Of a DNA stretch of 64,000 bases, positions 8,916 through 17,413 are shown piece after piece. Position 1 is the stretch's first letter, and each line of letters starts with the position of its first letter. The notes beneath the pieces are model-generated. The model did no database searches. It was not told the DNA's origin and saw only the letters and a list, made by a program, of their open reading frames with translations. Position numbers and translations under genes: made by a program. The stretch comes from Mycolicibacterium austroafricanum. GTDB taxonomy: Bacteria; Actinomycetota; Actinomycetes; Mycobacteriales; Mycobacteriaceae. The stretch spans positions 1 through 64,000 of the forward strand of contig NZ_HG964457.1 of assembly GCF_000612725.1 (NCBI RefSeq), in the 5' to 3' direction.

Positions 8916-8941
8916 TCGGACACCCTGGGTAGCCTGCATCC

Positions 8942-10873
8942 GTGGCTCTCTACCGCAAGTACCGGCCGGCGACCTTCGCCGACGTCGTCGGCCAGGAACA
9001 TGTCACCGAGCCGCTGTCGACGGCCCTCAACTCCGGCCGCATCAACCACGCCTACCTGTTCTCGGGTCCGCGCGGATGCGGCAAGACGTCGTCGGCCAGG
9101 ATCCTCGCGCGCTCGCTGAACTGTGCCGAAGGCCCGACGGCCACGCCGTGCGGGGTGTGCGACTCCTGCGTGGCGCTGGCGCCGAACGGGCCCGGCAACG
9201 TCGACGTCGTCGAGCTCGACGCCGCCAGCCACGGCGGAGTCGACGACACCCGCGAACTTCGTGACCGTGCGTTCTACGCTCCCGCCCAGTCGCGCTATCG
9301 CATCTTCATCGTCGACGAAGCGCACATGGTCACCACGGCCGGCTTCAACGCGCTGCTCAAGATCGTCGAGGAGCCGCCCGAGCATCTGATCTTCGTGTTC
9401 GCCACCACCGAGCCGGAGAAGGTGCTGCCGACCATCCGGTCGCGCACGCACCACTACCCGTTCCGGCTGCTGGCGCCCAAGACCATGCGCACGCTGATCG
9501 AGAAGATCGTCGCCTCCGAGAGCGTCCGGGTCGACGACGCGGTGTATCCGCTCGTCATCCGTGCCGGCGGCGGTTCACCGCGTGACACCCTGTCCGTGCT
9601 CGACCAGCTGCTGGCCGGCGCCGAAGACGATCACGTCGCCTACCAGCGCGCGTTGTCACTCCTCGGCGCCACCGACGTCGCGCTGATCGACGAGGCGGTC
9701 GACGCGCTCGCGGCCGACGACGCGGCGGCACTGTTCGGCGCGGTGGAGGGGGTGGTCGACGCGGGGCACGATCCGCGCCGCTTCGCCACCGACCTCCTCG
9801 AACGGTTCCGCGATCTGATCGTGCTGCAGGCCGTGCCCGACGCGGCGGCCCGCGGCGTGGTCGACGGTCCCGAGGACGTGCTGGAGCGGATGCGCGAGCA
9901 GGCTGCCCGGCTCGGCACCGCGACACTGACCCGCTACGCCGAGGTTGTGCACGCCGGCCTCGGGGAGATGCGCGGGGCCACCGCGCCGCGGCTGTTGCTC
10001 GAAGTGGTGTGCGCGCGCCTGCTGCTGCCCTCGGCCAGTGACACCGAGGCCGCGCTGCTGCAGCGAGTGGAACGCATCGAGACCCGGCTGGACATGTCGA
10101 TCCCGGCCAGCGACGAGATCTCCGCCAGCGCTCCGGCCGTTCCGCGCAAGCAGTTCGTCCGCAAGAGCGAGGCCGCTCCGCAGCCGGCACCGTCGGCTCA
10201 GGCGCCGGCTCCGGCACGGGCGCCCGAGCCGTCACCCGAGCCGACGCCGGTGCCTGCACGCGAGCCCGACCCGGTGCCCGAGCCGCCCCGCGAAGCCTCC
10301 AAACCCGTTGAACCCGAGCCTGTCCCACCCCCACTGCCACCGCCACCGCCGGTTCGGCCTCCGGCCGCACCGGTCGTGGAGGCGCCGGCCACCACACCCG
10401 CCGCAGCGGTCGCAACCGGTGAGCCGAGCGCGGCCGCCGTCCGCAGTATGTGGACGACCGTGCGGGAGAAGGTGCGCGAGCGCAGCCGCACCACCGAGGT
10501 GATGCTGGCCGGAGCGATCGTCCGGGCCGTCGAGGGTGACACCCTGCTTCTGAGCCATGAATCGGCGCCGCTGGCCAAGCGGCTGTCCGAGCAGCGCAAC
10601 GCCGACGTCATCCGGGAGGCGCTCAAGGACGCACTCGGCGTCAACTGGAAGATCCGCTGCGACCCTGGCACCGCGCCCGCGTCCGCCGCGGCTCCCGCCC
10701 GCGAGCCGCAGCGGGGCCCGGCCGAGCCTCCGCCGCCGCCGGACATCGACGACGAGGAGAGCATGCTGGCCGAGGCAGGCAACTCGGATCCGGCGGCGCC
10801 GCGCCGCGATCCCGAGGAAGCGGCGCTGGAACTGTTGCAGAACGAACTGGGGGCGCGCCGCATCGACGGCTGA
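8942..10873 (+). CDS. dnaX: DNA polymerase III subunits gamma/tau
   Basis: A 643-residue clamp-loader ATPase. Walker A is GPRGCGKTS (42-50), the zinc module has Cys61, Cys70, Cys73 and Cys76, and Walker B is VDEAHMV (124-130). An AAA+ lid and collar follow up to about residue 370. A long Pro/Ala/Glu linker (about 395-490) then leads to the C-terminal tau domain (about 500-575) that contacts the polymerase, and an acidic tail. I see no slippery heptamer that would make a separate gamma form. The GTG at 8942 gives the canonical MALYRKYRP start. Confidence 0.96.
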   Translation: MALYRKYRPATFADVVGQEHVTEPLSTALNSGRINHAYLFSGPRGCGKTSSARILARSLNCAEGPTATPCGVCDSCVALAPNGPGNVDVVELDAASHGGVDDTRELRDRAFYAPAQSRYRIFIVDEAHMVTTAGFNALLKIVEEPPEHLIFVFATTEPEKVLPTIRSRTHHYPFRLLAPKTMRTLIEKIVASESVRVDDAVYPLVIRAGGGSPRDTLSVLDQLLAGAEDDHVAYQRALSLLGATDVALIDEAVDALAADDAAALFGAVEGVVDAGHDPRRFATDLLERFRDLIVLQAVPDAAARGVVDGPEDVLERMREQAARLGTATLTRYAEVVHAGLGEMRGATAPRLLLEVVCARLLLPSASDTEAALLQRVERIETRLDMSIPASDEISASAPAVPRKQFVRKSEAAPQPAPSAQAPAPARAPEPSPEPTPVPAREPDPVPEPPREASKPVEPEPVPPPLPPPPPVRPPAAPVVEAPATTPAAAVATGEPSAAAVRSMWTTVREKVRERSRTTEVMLAGAIVRAVEGDTLLLSHESAPLAKRLSEQRNADVIREALKDALGVNWKIRCDPGTAPASAAAPAREPQRGPAEPPPPPDIDDEESMLAEAGNSDPAAPRRDPEEAALELLQNELGARRIDG

Positions 10874-10892
10874 GCCGTAGGCCGGTCGCGCC

Positions 10893-11273
10893 TCAGGCTG
10901 CTTTCTTCTTCTCCCGCAGCACCAGAACGGGCAGCACGACGGTCGCCAGGGCTGTGACCAGCCAGACCACCACCGTGGCCGCGATCCACGACCCGACGCC
11001 GCGGATGCTGAGCCCGTTGGACAGCAGCGACGCGAGCAGCAGCGCCACGAACGTGGACACCAGGCCGATGCCGCCGAGGAAGGCCGACGCGTAGCGGCTG
11101 GCCATCTTCAGGAAGAACGGCGACAGAATCCCTTGTGCCACCGTGAAGATCACCACCGCGGTGACGAAGCCCAGCACCGACAGCGACACCCCCGGCACCA
11201 GCCAGCCGGCCACCAGTAGCCCGATCGCCGACGATCCGAGAAAGACCGCGACGCGCAGCAGAAAGCGGATCAC
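10893..11273 (-). CDS. Phage-holin-4-type small membrane protein
   Basis: A 126-residue protein with four membrane helices and a short Lys-rich end (REKKKAA), typical of the PF04020 'phage holin family' proteins that are common in actinobacteria and are not phage-derived here. Function unknown; possibly membrane homeostasis. The GTG at 11273 (VIRFLLRVAVF) is chosen because upstream codons overlap the methyltransferase C-terminus and lack family character. It starts 17 bp upstream of the end of the cyclopropane-synthase-type gene, so the two are probably coupled. Confidence 0.75.
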   Translation of the reverse strand: MIRFLLRVAVFLGSSAIGLLVAGWLVPGVSLSVLGFVTAVVIFTVAQGILSPFFLKMASRYASAFLGGIGLVSTFVALLLASLLSNGLSIRGVGSWIAATVVVWLVTALATVVLPVLVLREKKKAA

Positions 11274-11289
11274 ACGGTGAGCATAGTTG

Positions 11290-12612
11290 CTACGCGGTCC
11301 ACCAGGGCCGCAACGGCAAACCGCCGTCCCCGCCACGTTCGTCGAGCTTCACCGCCAGTACCTGATGCAGCTGAATGCTGTTCTGCTCGAAGCCGACCCG
11401 CGAGGCAGCCATGTACAGACCCCACACCTTGGCGGTGGGCAGGCCGACCTCTGCGACCGCTTCGTCCCAGTGCTGCACCAGATTCCGGCACCAGTCCCGA
11501 AGTGTCAGCGCATAGTGCCGGCGCAGGTTCTCTTCGTGCATCACCTCCAAACCGACGTCCTGGATCTCGGTGATGATCCGGCCCGATCCGGTCAGCTCCC
11601 CGTCCGGGAACACATACCGGTCGATGAATCCCCCGGCGGCGGGGCCGGTGCGATTGTTGTGCCGGGTGATGCAGTGGTTGAGCAGTAGGCCGCCCGGGCG
11701 CAACTTCGACTTGAGGAACCGGAAGTACGACGGATAGTTGGCGACCCCGATGTGCTCGGTGAGCCCCAGCGAAGACACGGCGTCGAACTGGGACTCGCGC
11801 ACATCGCGGTAGTCGCTGTGGCGGACCTCGGCGAGGTCACCCAGGCCGTCCCGTTCGATGGCGGCGCGTGCCCACTGCGCCTGCTCCCTGGACAGCGTCA
11901 CCCCGATCGCCTTGACGCCGTGACGGGCCGCGTAGCGCACCATTCCGCCCCACCCGCAACCCACGTCGAGAAGGCGGTCGCCCGGCTTGAGGCGCAGTTT
12001 CTCGAACACCAGCCGATATTTGTTCTCCTGCGCCTCCTCGAGGGTGGCGTCGGGATGCGGGTAGCAGGCGCAGGTGTAGGTCATCGACGGCCCGAGCACC
12101 CACTCGTAGAAGGTGTTGGAGACATCGTAATGGTGGTGGATCGCGTCGGCGTCACGGGTCTTGCTGTGCCGCAGTCCTTCTGCGATGCGCCGCCACCGCG
12201 GCAGCGCCTCCTGCGGCGGTGGCGCGATCGGTTTCAGGTGCTCGATCCCGATCGATCGGACGACCTGCGCCAGCACCCGGGCGGACGGTCGCTTGAAGTC
12301 CAGTTTCTGCACCAGTGCGTTGAGCAGGTCGTACGGGTCGCCAGGGTGCACCCCCTGCAACTGCAGGTCACCGGAGACGTAGGCCCGGGCCAGGCCGAGA
12401 TCGCCGGGAGCCGTTGCGAGGTACGTGGTCCCGCGGGGGGTCAGCAGGTCCAGCCCGAGCGTGGCGTCGTCCGGGCCCGCGCTGCTGCCGTCGTACGCCG
12501 TGAACTTCAGAGGCAGTCGGCCCGAGGCGAAGACCTCCAAGACCTCCGCCAGGGTGAGCTTGCGGTCTCCGTGCAGGCCGGTGTCGGCCGCGCCGTCCCG
12601 AAATGTCGTCAA
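11290..12612 (-). CDS. Cyclopropane-fatty-acyl-phospholipid synthase family methyltransferase (Rv3720 type)
   Basis: A 440-residue SAM-dependent enzyme acting on unsaturated acyl chains. It has an N-terminal lipid-binding domain (1-140), the SAM motif LLDVGCGWGG (214-223) and the family's active-site segments (LGLTEHIG, CITRHNN). A flavoprotein is encoded just upstream in the same direction. In actinobacteria such pairs (TmsB/TmsA, BfaB/BfaA) make 10-methyl branched acids such as tuberculostearic acid: the methyltransferase forms a 10-methylene group and the flavoprotein reduces it. Whether this pair does so, or makes a cyclopropane, is inference. Confidence 0.88.
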   Translation of the reverse strand: MTTFRDGAADTGLHGDRKLTLAEVLEVFASGRLPLKFTAYDGSSAGPDDATLGLDLLTPRGTTYLATAPGDLGLARAYVSGDLQLQGVHPGDPYDLLNALVQKLDFKRPSARVLAQVVRSIGIEHLKPIAPPPQEALPRWRRIAEGLRHSKTRDADAIHHHYDVSNTFYEWVLGPSMTYTCACYPHPDATLEEAQENKYRLVFEKLRLKPGDRLLDVGCGWGGMVRYAARHGVKAIGVTLSREQAQWARAAIERDGLGDLAEVRHSDYRDVRESQFDAVSSLGLTEHIGVANYPSYFRFLKSKLRPGGLLLNHCITRHNNRTGPAAGGFIDRYVFPDGELTGSGRIITEIQDVGLEVMHEENLRRHYALTLRDWCRNLVQHWDEAVAEVGLPTAKVWGLYMAASRVGFEQNSIQLHQVLAVKLDERGGDGGLPLRPWWTA

Positions 12613-12640
12613 CTGTGGCCTCCGTTCTTCGCGTCAACGC

Positions 12641-14032
12641 TCATTGCCGCCCCACTGCTTTGCCGTACAGGTCCAGGAAACGAGAGTCTGGGTCGTATGT
12701 CTTCTTCACCGTCTTGTACGTCTCCCCGCCATAGAGCGAATCAAACTCTTCCGGCGAGTAGTACGCATCGGAATACAGCGATTTGTGACCGTCGAGGTCG
12801 CTGACTTTCCGTTCGATCATCCTGTTGGTGTAGCCCTCCTCCGGGCCCACCGGCACCGACGACCAGAAACCCACGTTGACGTAGGTGTGGTGGGGTCGGA
12901 TCGGATACAGGGGCCAATCGCGGTCGTCGCGGAGCCGCAACGGGCACAACCAGATCGGTTCGATGGGCACGGTGTCGAGAAACCACTGCAGAAACTCGAC
13001 GGTCCGCTCGATGGGCACCTCGATGTCCTGGACCACCCGCTCGCGCGGGGGTCGGCCGTTGCGCTTCTCGATGCGATCGGCGATACCGAAACGCCGGTCG
13101 TAGCCGATCAGCTTCCAGTACACACTGCTGCGCCGGTACCGGCGCGGCCACCAGCGCCGGATCCGCGGGTTCTGCGCGCCGAATGCCCTTGAGCACCAGA
13201 ACCAGTCGGTGTCCCAGCGCCACAGGTAGTCGTGGATGGTCAGCCGGTCGTGCTTCTCGGCGCCATCGGTCGGGCCGTCGTGCTGAATCGAGCGGTAGTA
13301 GATCTGCTTGCCCGTGTAGTCGCTGACCGGGCCCGGTGTCGCGGAGCGCTGCCCCACGCACAGGTAACTCTCCTCGGCACTGAACACGACGCCGTCGAGG
13401 TAGTCCACCGGTTCGCCGTTGAGGCCGCCGGTTTCGACGATGCGGTCCATCGCCTCGATGAGAGCCGACAGCGAATGGAAACGGAGGTGGCGCAGCGCGA
13501 CGAACGGCTTCACCGGTTCCAGCTCGATCTTGAGCCGAACCGAATAGCCCAACGTGCCATAGGAATTCGGAAACGCCCGAAACAGGTCAGGGTTCTCGTC
13601 GGGGGAGGCGCGCACGACATCACCGGTGCCGGTGAGGACGTCCATCTCGAGAACCGATTCGTGTGGCAGGCCGTTGCGGAACGAGGCGGACTCGATCCCG
13701 AGTCCGGTGACCGCCCCGCCGAGGGTGATCGTCTTCAACTGCGGCACCACCAGCGGCGAAAGTCCATGCGGCAGCGTGGCCGCGACCAGGTCTTCGTAGG
13801 TGCACATCCCTGCCACATCGGCGGTGCGTGCCTCCGCGTCGACCGCGATCACGTTCGTCAACCCAGACGTGTCCAGACCCTTGGTCCTGGTTTTCGCGCG
13901 GGCACGGAAGAGGTTCGACGTGGGTTTGGCCAGCCGGACCGTGGCGTCTTGGGGAATCGCCCGATAGCTGGCGAGAAGCCGCTGCACGCCGTCGGCGTGA
14001 GCAGAACGTGCGTCGGTCGAAGGAACAGACAC
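12641..14032 (-). CDS. FAD-binding oxidoreductase paired with the acyl methyltransferase (Rv3719 type)
   Basis: A 463-residue flavoprotein of the FAD-binding_4 (PCMH-type) family. The FAD-binding segment covers about 40-170, with TLGGAVTGLGIESASFRNG as the pyrophosphate-binding part. The C-terminal half resembles the DHCR24-like reductases. Its stop lies 28 bp upstream of the start of the acyl methyltransferase gene, so the two form an operon. The family context suggests reduction of a methylene-acyl intermediate. The start is GTG at 14032. The 81-bp gap to the divergent SRPBCC gene must hold promoters for both directions. Confidence 0.82.
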   Translation of the reverse strand: MSVPSTDARSAHADGVQRLLASYRAIPQDATVRLAKPTSNLFRARAKTRTKGLDTSGLTNVIAVDAEARTADVAGMCTYEDLVAATLPHGLSPLVVPQLKTITLGGAVTGLGIESASFRNGLPHESVLEMDVLTGTGDVVRASPDENPDLFRAFPNSYGTLGYSVRLKIELEPVKPFVALRHLRFHSLSALIEAMDRIVETGGLNGEPVDYLDGVVFSAEESYLCVGQRSATPGPVSDYTGKQIYYRSIQHDGPTDGAEKHDRLTIHDYLWRWDTDWFWCSRAFGAQNPRIRRWWPRRYRRSSVYWKLIGYDRRFGIADRIEKRNGRPPRERVVQDIEVPIERTVEFLQWFLDTVPIEPIWLCPLRLRDDRDWPLYPIRPHHTYVNVGFWSSVPVGPEEGYTNRMIERKVSDLDGHKSLYSDAYYSPEEFDSLYGGETYKTVKKTYDPDSRFLDLYGKAVGRQ

Positions 14033-14113
14033 ACATATACGCTAGTCCGAGGTTGCCCCTGATGCGACCGCTCGGAGCTTCTGTGACCGCCTCTTGACAA
14101 GGAGTTTGCACTG

Positions 14114-14578
14114 ATGGGACAGGTCAGCGCGACCAGCACGGTCCTGATCGAAGCCGATCCGGCGACGGTGCTGGCAGCCGTCGCCGACTACCAGGCCATG
14201 CGCCCCAAGATCCTCTCCGCGCACTACAGCGGATACCGCGTCCTCGAGGGCGGGCAGGGCGCGGGCACCGTGGCCGAGTGGAAGCTGCAGGCCACCAAGT
14301 CGCGCTCGCGCAACGTGAAGGCCGACGTCGACGTCGCGGGTCGCACCGTCATCGAGAAGGACGCGAACTCGTCGATGGTGACCAACTGGACCGTCGCACC
14401 AGCAGGTCCGGGATCGTCGGTCACCGTCAAGACGTCCTGGCAGGGCGCCGGCGGCATCGGAGGATTCTTCGAGAAGACGTTCGCTCCGCTCGGGCTGCGC
14501 AAGATCCAGGCCGAGGTGCTCGGCAACCTCAAGCGCGAGGTGGAGGGCACCATCGGTATCGAAGGGACCCAGGGTTAG
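14114..14578 (+). CDS. SRPBCC-fold protein (Rv3718c type)
   Basis: A 154-residue single-domain START/Bet v1-like protein. It carries the typical opening (STVLIEADPATVLAAVADY) and a C-terminal helix with LKREVEGT. These proteins bind hydrophobic ligands or act as small cyclases; no ligand can be assigned. AAGGAG lies 14-19 bp upstream of the ATG, a rather long spacing. Its 3' end overlaps the end of the amidase gene by 4 bp (convergent). Confidence 0.82.
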   Translation: MGQVSATSTVLIEADPATVLAAVADYQAMRPKILSAHYSGYRVLEGGQGAGTVAEWKLQATKSRSRNVKADVDVAGRTVIEKDANSSMVTNWTVAPAGPGSSVTVKTSWQGAGGIGGFFEKTFAPLGLRKIQAEVLGNLKREVEGTIGIEGTQG

Positions 14579-15315
14579 CGCTGGCTGCTGAGGAACGCCA
14601 CGATGCCGCGCACGACGGCGTCGGCGTAACGCTGCCGCCCCTCCGGAGTCTTCATCAGCGCCGAATCCACCGGGCTCTTCATGTTGCCGAGCTCGACCAG
14701 GATCGACGGGAACTGCGCGAGGTTGAGCCCGGCGATGTCCGACCGCGGGTTCAGGCCCTGTTGGCCGATGTACGTCGCCGGCGGGATACCCGAACCGGCC
14801 AGCTGGTCGCGCATCACCTTGGCGAACTGCACCGACGGGCCCGCCTGCGCGGCGTTGAGCGGCGGCGACGAGTACAGCACGTGGAAACCCCGCCCGGTGG
14901 CCGGTCCGCCGTCGGCGTGAATCGAGACCACGGCGTTGGGGCTCAGCGCATTGGCCATCGCGGCCCGCTCGTCGACGCACGGGCCGAGGCCGGTGTCGTC
15001 CCCGCGGGACATCGCGGTGCGCACCCCCAGCGCGGTCAGCGCCTGCCGCACCCGCAGCGTGGTGTCCCAGGTGAACGTGTGCTCGGCGAATCCGTCCTCG
15101 GTCGAGGTGCCGCTGGCCTGGCAGTCCTTGGTGCCGCCGCGGCCGGTCGGGACCTGCCTGCTGATCGAGGCGTCGTTGGAACCGTTGTGGCCCGGGTCGA
15201 GGAAGACGATCATGCCTGCGATGTTGGCGGGCGCTGCCTGCGCAGGGCCGGCGGGGGTGGTCGCGACGAGCATCGCGGCCACCACGGCGGCCCCGACACG
15301 CAGGATTGCTGGCAT
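14575..15315 (-). CDS. ami1: Zinc-dependent N-acetylmuramoyl-L-alanine amidase Ami1
   Basis: A 246-residue secreted amidase_3 enzyme, clearly equivalent to Rv3717 (Ami1), which cuts the bond between MurNAc and the stem peptide during cell separation and turnover. After a signal peptide (about 1-27, ending AQA) come the zinc ligands His (DPGHNG) and Glu (AEHTF), the SIHADGG motif and the catalytic Glu in ILVELGNM. It is a single catalytic domain without a wall-binding module, as in M. tuberculosis. A GTG two codons upstream (15321) is an alternative start. It diverges from ebfC. Confidence 0.9.
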   Translation of the reverse strand: MPAILRVGAAVVAAMLVATTPAGPAQAAPANIAGMIVFLDPGHNGSNDASISRQVPTGRGGTKDCQASGTSTEDGFAEHTFTWDTTLRVRQALTALGVRTAMSRGDDTGLGPCVDERAAMANALSPNAVVSIHADGGPATGRGFHVLYSSPPLNAAQAGPSVQFAKVMRDQLAGSGIPPATYIGQQGLNPRSDIAGLNLAQFPSILVELGNMKSPVDSALMKTPEGRQRYADAVVRGIVAFLSSQR

Positions 15316-15444
15316 GGGCACGGCGACACGGTAGCCCCGGTGCCGACTAGGCTGGAAGCCCGAAGTGCCGCTTCCGGGCGAGCGCAACCAAGTCGATACC
15401 CAGCTGTCATCTATTTGGATACCAACACGGACAGAGGAACAGTC

Positions 15445-15777
15445 ATGCAACCCGGTGGCCAGCCCGATATGTCAGCCCTCCTCGCTCAGGCCCAGCAGGT
15501 GCAGCAGCAGCTGATGGAGGCCCAGGAGGCACTCGCCAACGCCGAGGTGAACGGCCAGGCCGGCGGCGGGCTGGTACAGGTCACCATGCGCGGCAGCGGT
15601 GAGGTGGTGGCGGTGCGGATCGACCCGAAGGTCGTCGACCCTTCCGATGTGGAGACGCTGCAGGACCTCATTGTCGGCGCGGTCGCCGACGCCGCCAAGC
15701 AGGTCACCATCCTGGCCCACGACCGGCTCGGGCCGCTGGCCGGCGGTATGGGTGGTCTCGGCCTGCCGGGGATGTGA
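15445..15777 (+). CDS. YbaB/EbfC-family nucleoid-associated protein
   Basis: A 110-residue DNA-binding protein of the EbfC family. It has a glutamine-rich N-terminal helix (LLAQAQQVQQQLMEAQE), a central beta hairpin (VTMRGSGEVVAVRIDP) and a glycine-rich tail. It forms a tweezer-shaped dimer that binds DNA and is nearly always encoded just before recR, as here (4 bp between). The ATG at 15445 follows GAGGAAC. Confidence 0.93.
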   Translation: MQPGGQPDMSALLAQAQQVQQQLMEAQEALANAEVNGQAGGGLVQVTMRGSGEVVAVRIDPKVVDPSDVETLQDLIVGAVADAAKQVTILAHDRLGPLAGGMGGLGLPGM

Positions 15778-15781
15778 CTTC

Positions 15782-16393
15782 TTGTTCGAAGGACCCGTCC
15801 AGGATCTGATCGACGAGCTCGGCAAGCTGCCCGGCATCGGACCCAAGAGTGCGCAGCGGATCGCGTTCCACCTGCTGTCGGTCGAGCCGCCGGACATCGA
15901 CCGGCTCACGGCGGTGCTGAACAAGGTTCGCGACGGCGTGACGTTCTGCGCGGTGTGCGGCAACGTCAGCGACGAGGAACGCTGCCGGATCTGCGGTGAC
16001 GCGCGCCGGGACGCGTCGCTGATCTGTGTGGTCGAGGAACCCAAGGATGTCCAGGCGGTCGAGCGGACCCGGGAGTTCCGCGGGCGTTACCACGTGCTCG
16101 GCGGTGCGCTGGATCCGTTGTCCGGCATCGGACCCGACCAGCTGCGAATTCGCGAGCTGCTCAACAGGATCGGGGAACGGGTCGACGGCGTCGAGGTCGC
16201 CGAGGTCATCATCGCGACCGACCCGAACACCGAAGGTGAGGCCACCGCGACGTATCTGGTGCGGATGCTGCGCGACATCCCCGGGCTGACGGTCACCCGC
16301 ATCGCGTCGGGACTGCCGATGGGCGGGGACCTGGAATTCGCCGACGAGCTCACGCTGGGGCGCGCGTTGGCGGGCCGCCGCGCGATGGCCTGA
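15782..16393 (+). CDS. recR: Recombination mediator protein RecR
   Basis: A 203-residue RecFOR-pathway protein. It has an N-terminal helix-hairpin-helix (LPGIGPKSAQRIAFHLL), a zinc finger CAVCGNVSDEERCRICGD (about 55-72), a Toprim domain (about 79-172; ATDPNTEGEATA) and the C-terminal Walker-B-like tail. It helps load RecA at single-strand gaps. The start is a TTG (LFEGPVQDL), four bases after the ebfC stop. The stop codon lies inside the first unit of a 25-bp tandem repeat. Confidence 0.95.
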   Translation: MFEGPVQDLIDELGKLPGIGPKSAQRIAFHLLSVEPPDIDRLTAVLNKVRDGVTFCAVCGNVSDEERCRICGDARRDASLICVVEEPKDVQAVERTREFRGRYHVLGGALDPLSGIGPDQLRIRELLNRIGERVDGVEVAEVIIATDPNTEGEATATYLVRMLRDIPGLTVTRIASGLPMGGDLEFADELTLGRALAGRRAMA

Positions 16394-16485
16394 TGCGCGG
16401 CTCGCCGCGGTGGCCTGATTCGCGGCTCGCCGCGGTGGTCTGATTCGCGGCTCGCCGCGGTGGCCTGATTCGCGGCTCGCCGCGG
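16386..16485. repeat. Four tandem copies of a 25-bp palindromic unit
   Basis: Units at 16386-16410, 16411-16435, 16436-16460 and 16461-16485 follow TGGCCTGATTCGCGGCTCGC plus CGCGG with only two substitutions in total (G at 16395, T at 16439). Each unit contains the near-palindrome CGCGGCTCGCCGCG, so single strands would form a row of small hairpins. The first unit supplies the last codons and stop of recR. Confidence 0.95.
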
Positions 16486-16525
16486 GCGCCCGGAAATGTC
16501 GGTGGGGCTTGGCACTATGCCGGGC

Positions 16526-17413
16526 ATGGGCGAAGTCATTCTGGGCGGCGAGGCCGTCAGAGCTGGTGTGGTCACCCGGCACGAACTGGCACGCTGGTAT
16601 ACGCCGCTGTACCGCGGCGTGTTCGTCCGCAAGGGCGTTGAGGTCACCCTGCGTGACCGCGCTGTCGGCGCCTGGCTCGCAACCGGGCGCAAAGGGGTGA
16701 TCGCCGGCCTGGCCGCGGCCGCCCTGCACGGGGCGGCGTGGATCGACGCCGACATCCCGATCGAGGTTGCCGGGGTGAAACGCCGCTCCCACGCGGGGCT
16801 GATCACCCGCTCCGAGGTGATCGCCACCGATGAGATCGTCCGCCGTGCAGGCCTTCCGGTCACGTCGCGGACGAGGACGGCGTTCGACCTCGGACGCCAG
16901 TTGGACCGGGCGGAGGCCCTGGCGCGTCTGGATGCACTGATGTGGAATCAGCCGTTCTCGATCGACGAGGTGGCGGAGCTGGCCGACCGGCGGCCGCGGG
17001 TCCCCGGGGTCGGCCAACTGCGTGACCTGCTGCCCCTGATCGACGGCGGGGCGGCGTCTCCGCGGCAGAGCAGGCTCCGATTGTGGTTGCTGGACTGCGG
17101 TTTTCCGCGACCGCAGACGCAGATCCCCGTCCTGGAGGGCTCGCGGCCGGTGGCGTTTCTGGACATGGGCTGGCCGGAGTACCAGGTGGCAGTGGAGTAC
17201 GACGGTGATCACCACCGCAAGAATCGCGACCAGTACGTCAAGGACATCGCGCGCCTGCGGATGCTCGAGGCCCTGGGCTGGATCGTCATCCGGGTGATCG
17301 CCGAGGACCGGCCCGCCCACTGGCTCGAGCGGACCGAGGCGGCGCTGCAGAGCCGGGGCTGTCGGCTCGCCGCCACCGAGCTGCAGCTGTTCGTCAGGAC
17401 GCTCGCCGCGTAG
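16526..17413 (+). CDS. AbiEi-antitoxin-like / DUF559 domain protein (Rv3714c type)
   Basis: A 295-residue protein with two parts. Residues about 5-110 look like the winged-helix AbiEi antitoxin N-terminus (VVTRHELARWYTPLYRGVFV). The C-terminal part (about 195-290) resembles the DUF559 / very-short-patch-repair nuclease fold (VAFLDMGWPEYQVAVEYDGD followed by a conserved HH and VIRV). Mycobacteria have many such genes and none is firmly understood; no toxin gene is adjacent. Starts at 16496, 16517 and 16526 are possible; the last fits the family best. It overlaps the convergent P450 gene by 20 bp. Confidence 0.72.
   Translation: MGEVILGGEAVRAGVVTRHELARWYTPLYRGVFVRKGVEVTLRDRAVGAWLATGRKGVIAGLAAAALHGAAWIDADIPIEVAGVKRRSHAGLITRSEVIATDEIVRRAGLPVTSRTRTAFDLGRQLDRAEALARLDALMWNQPFSIDEVAELADRRPRVPGVGQLRDLLPLIDGGAASPRQSRLRLWLLDCGFPRPQTQIPVLEGSRPVAFLDMGWPEYQVAVEYDGDHHRKNRDQYVKDIARLRMLEALGWIVIRVIAEDRPAHWLERTEAALQSRGCRLAATELQLFVRTLAA

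Noticed and set aside
10100..10450. Possible programmed frameshift in dnaX giving a gamma subunit
   Set aside because: No A6/slippery heptamer with a downstream stem was seen; the reading frame runs intact to the tau C-terminus.
10893..11273. Holin-like gene as a sign of a prophage
   Set aside because: No integrase, lysin, capsid or attachment site nearby; this family is a normal chromosomal membrane protein in actinobacteria.
14094..14099. TTGACA considered as a -35 box for the SRPBCC gene
   Set aside because: It is only 14 bp from the start codon, leaving no room for a -10 element; AAGGAG follows it directly as a ribosome site.
15320..15444. Imperfect palindrome GCCCGAAGTGCCGCTTCCGGGC between ami1 and ebfC as an operator
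   Set aside because: The pairing is interrupted, no regulator is adjacent, and such short GC-rich matches are expected by chance.
16386..16485. Tandem units considered as a CRISPR array
   Set aside because: There are no spacers between units; they are head-to-tail copies, and no cas gene is near.
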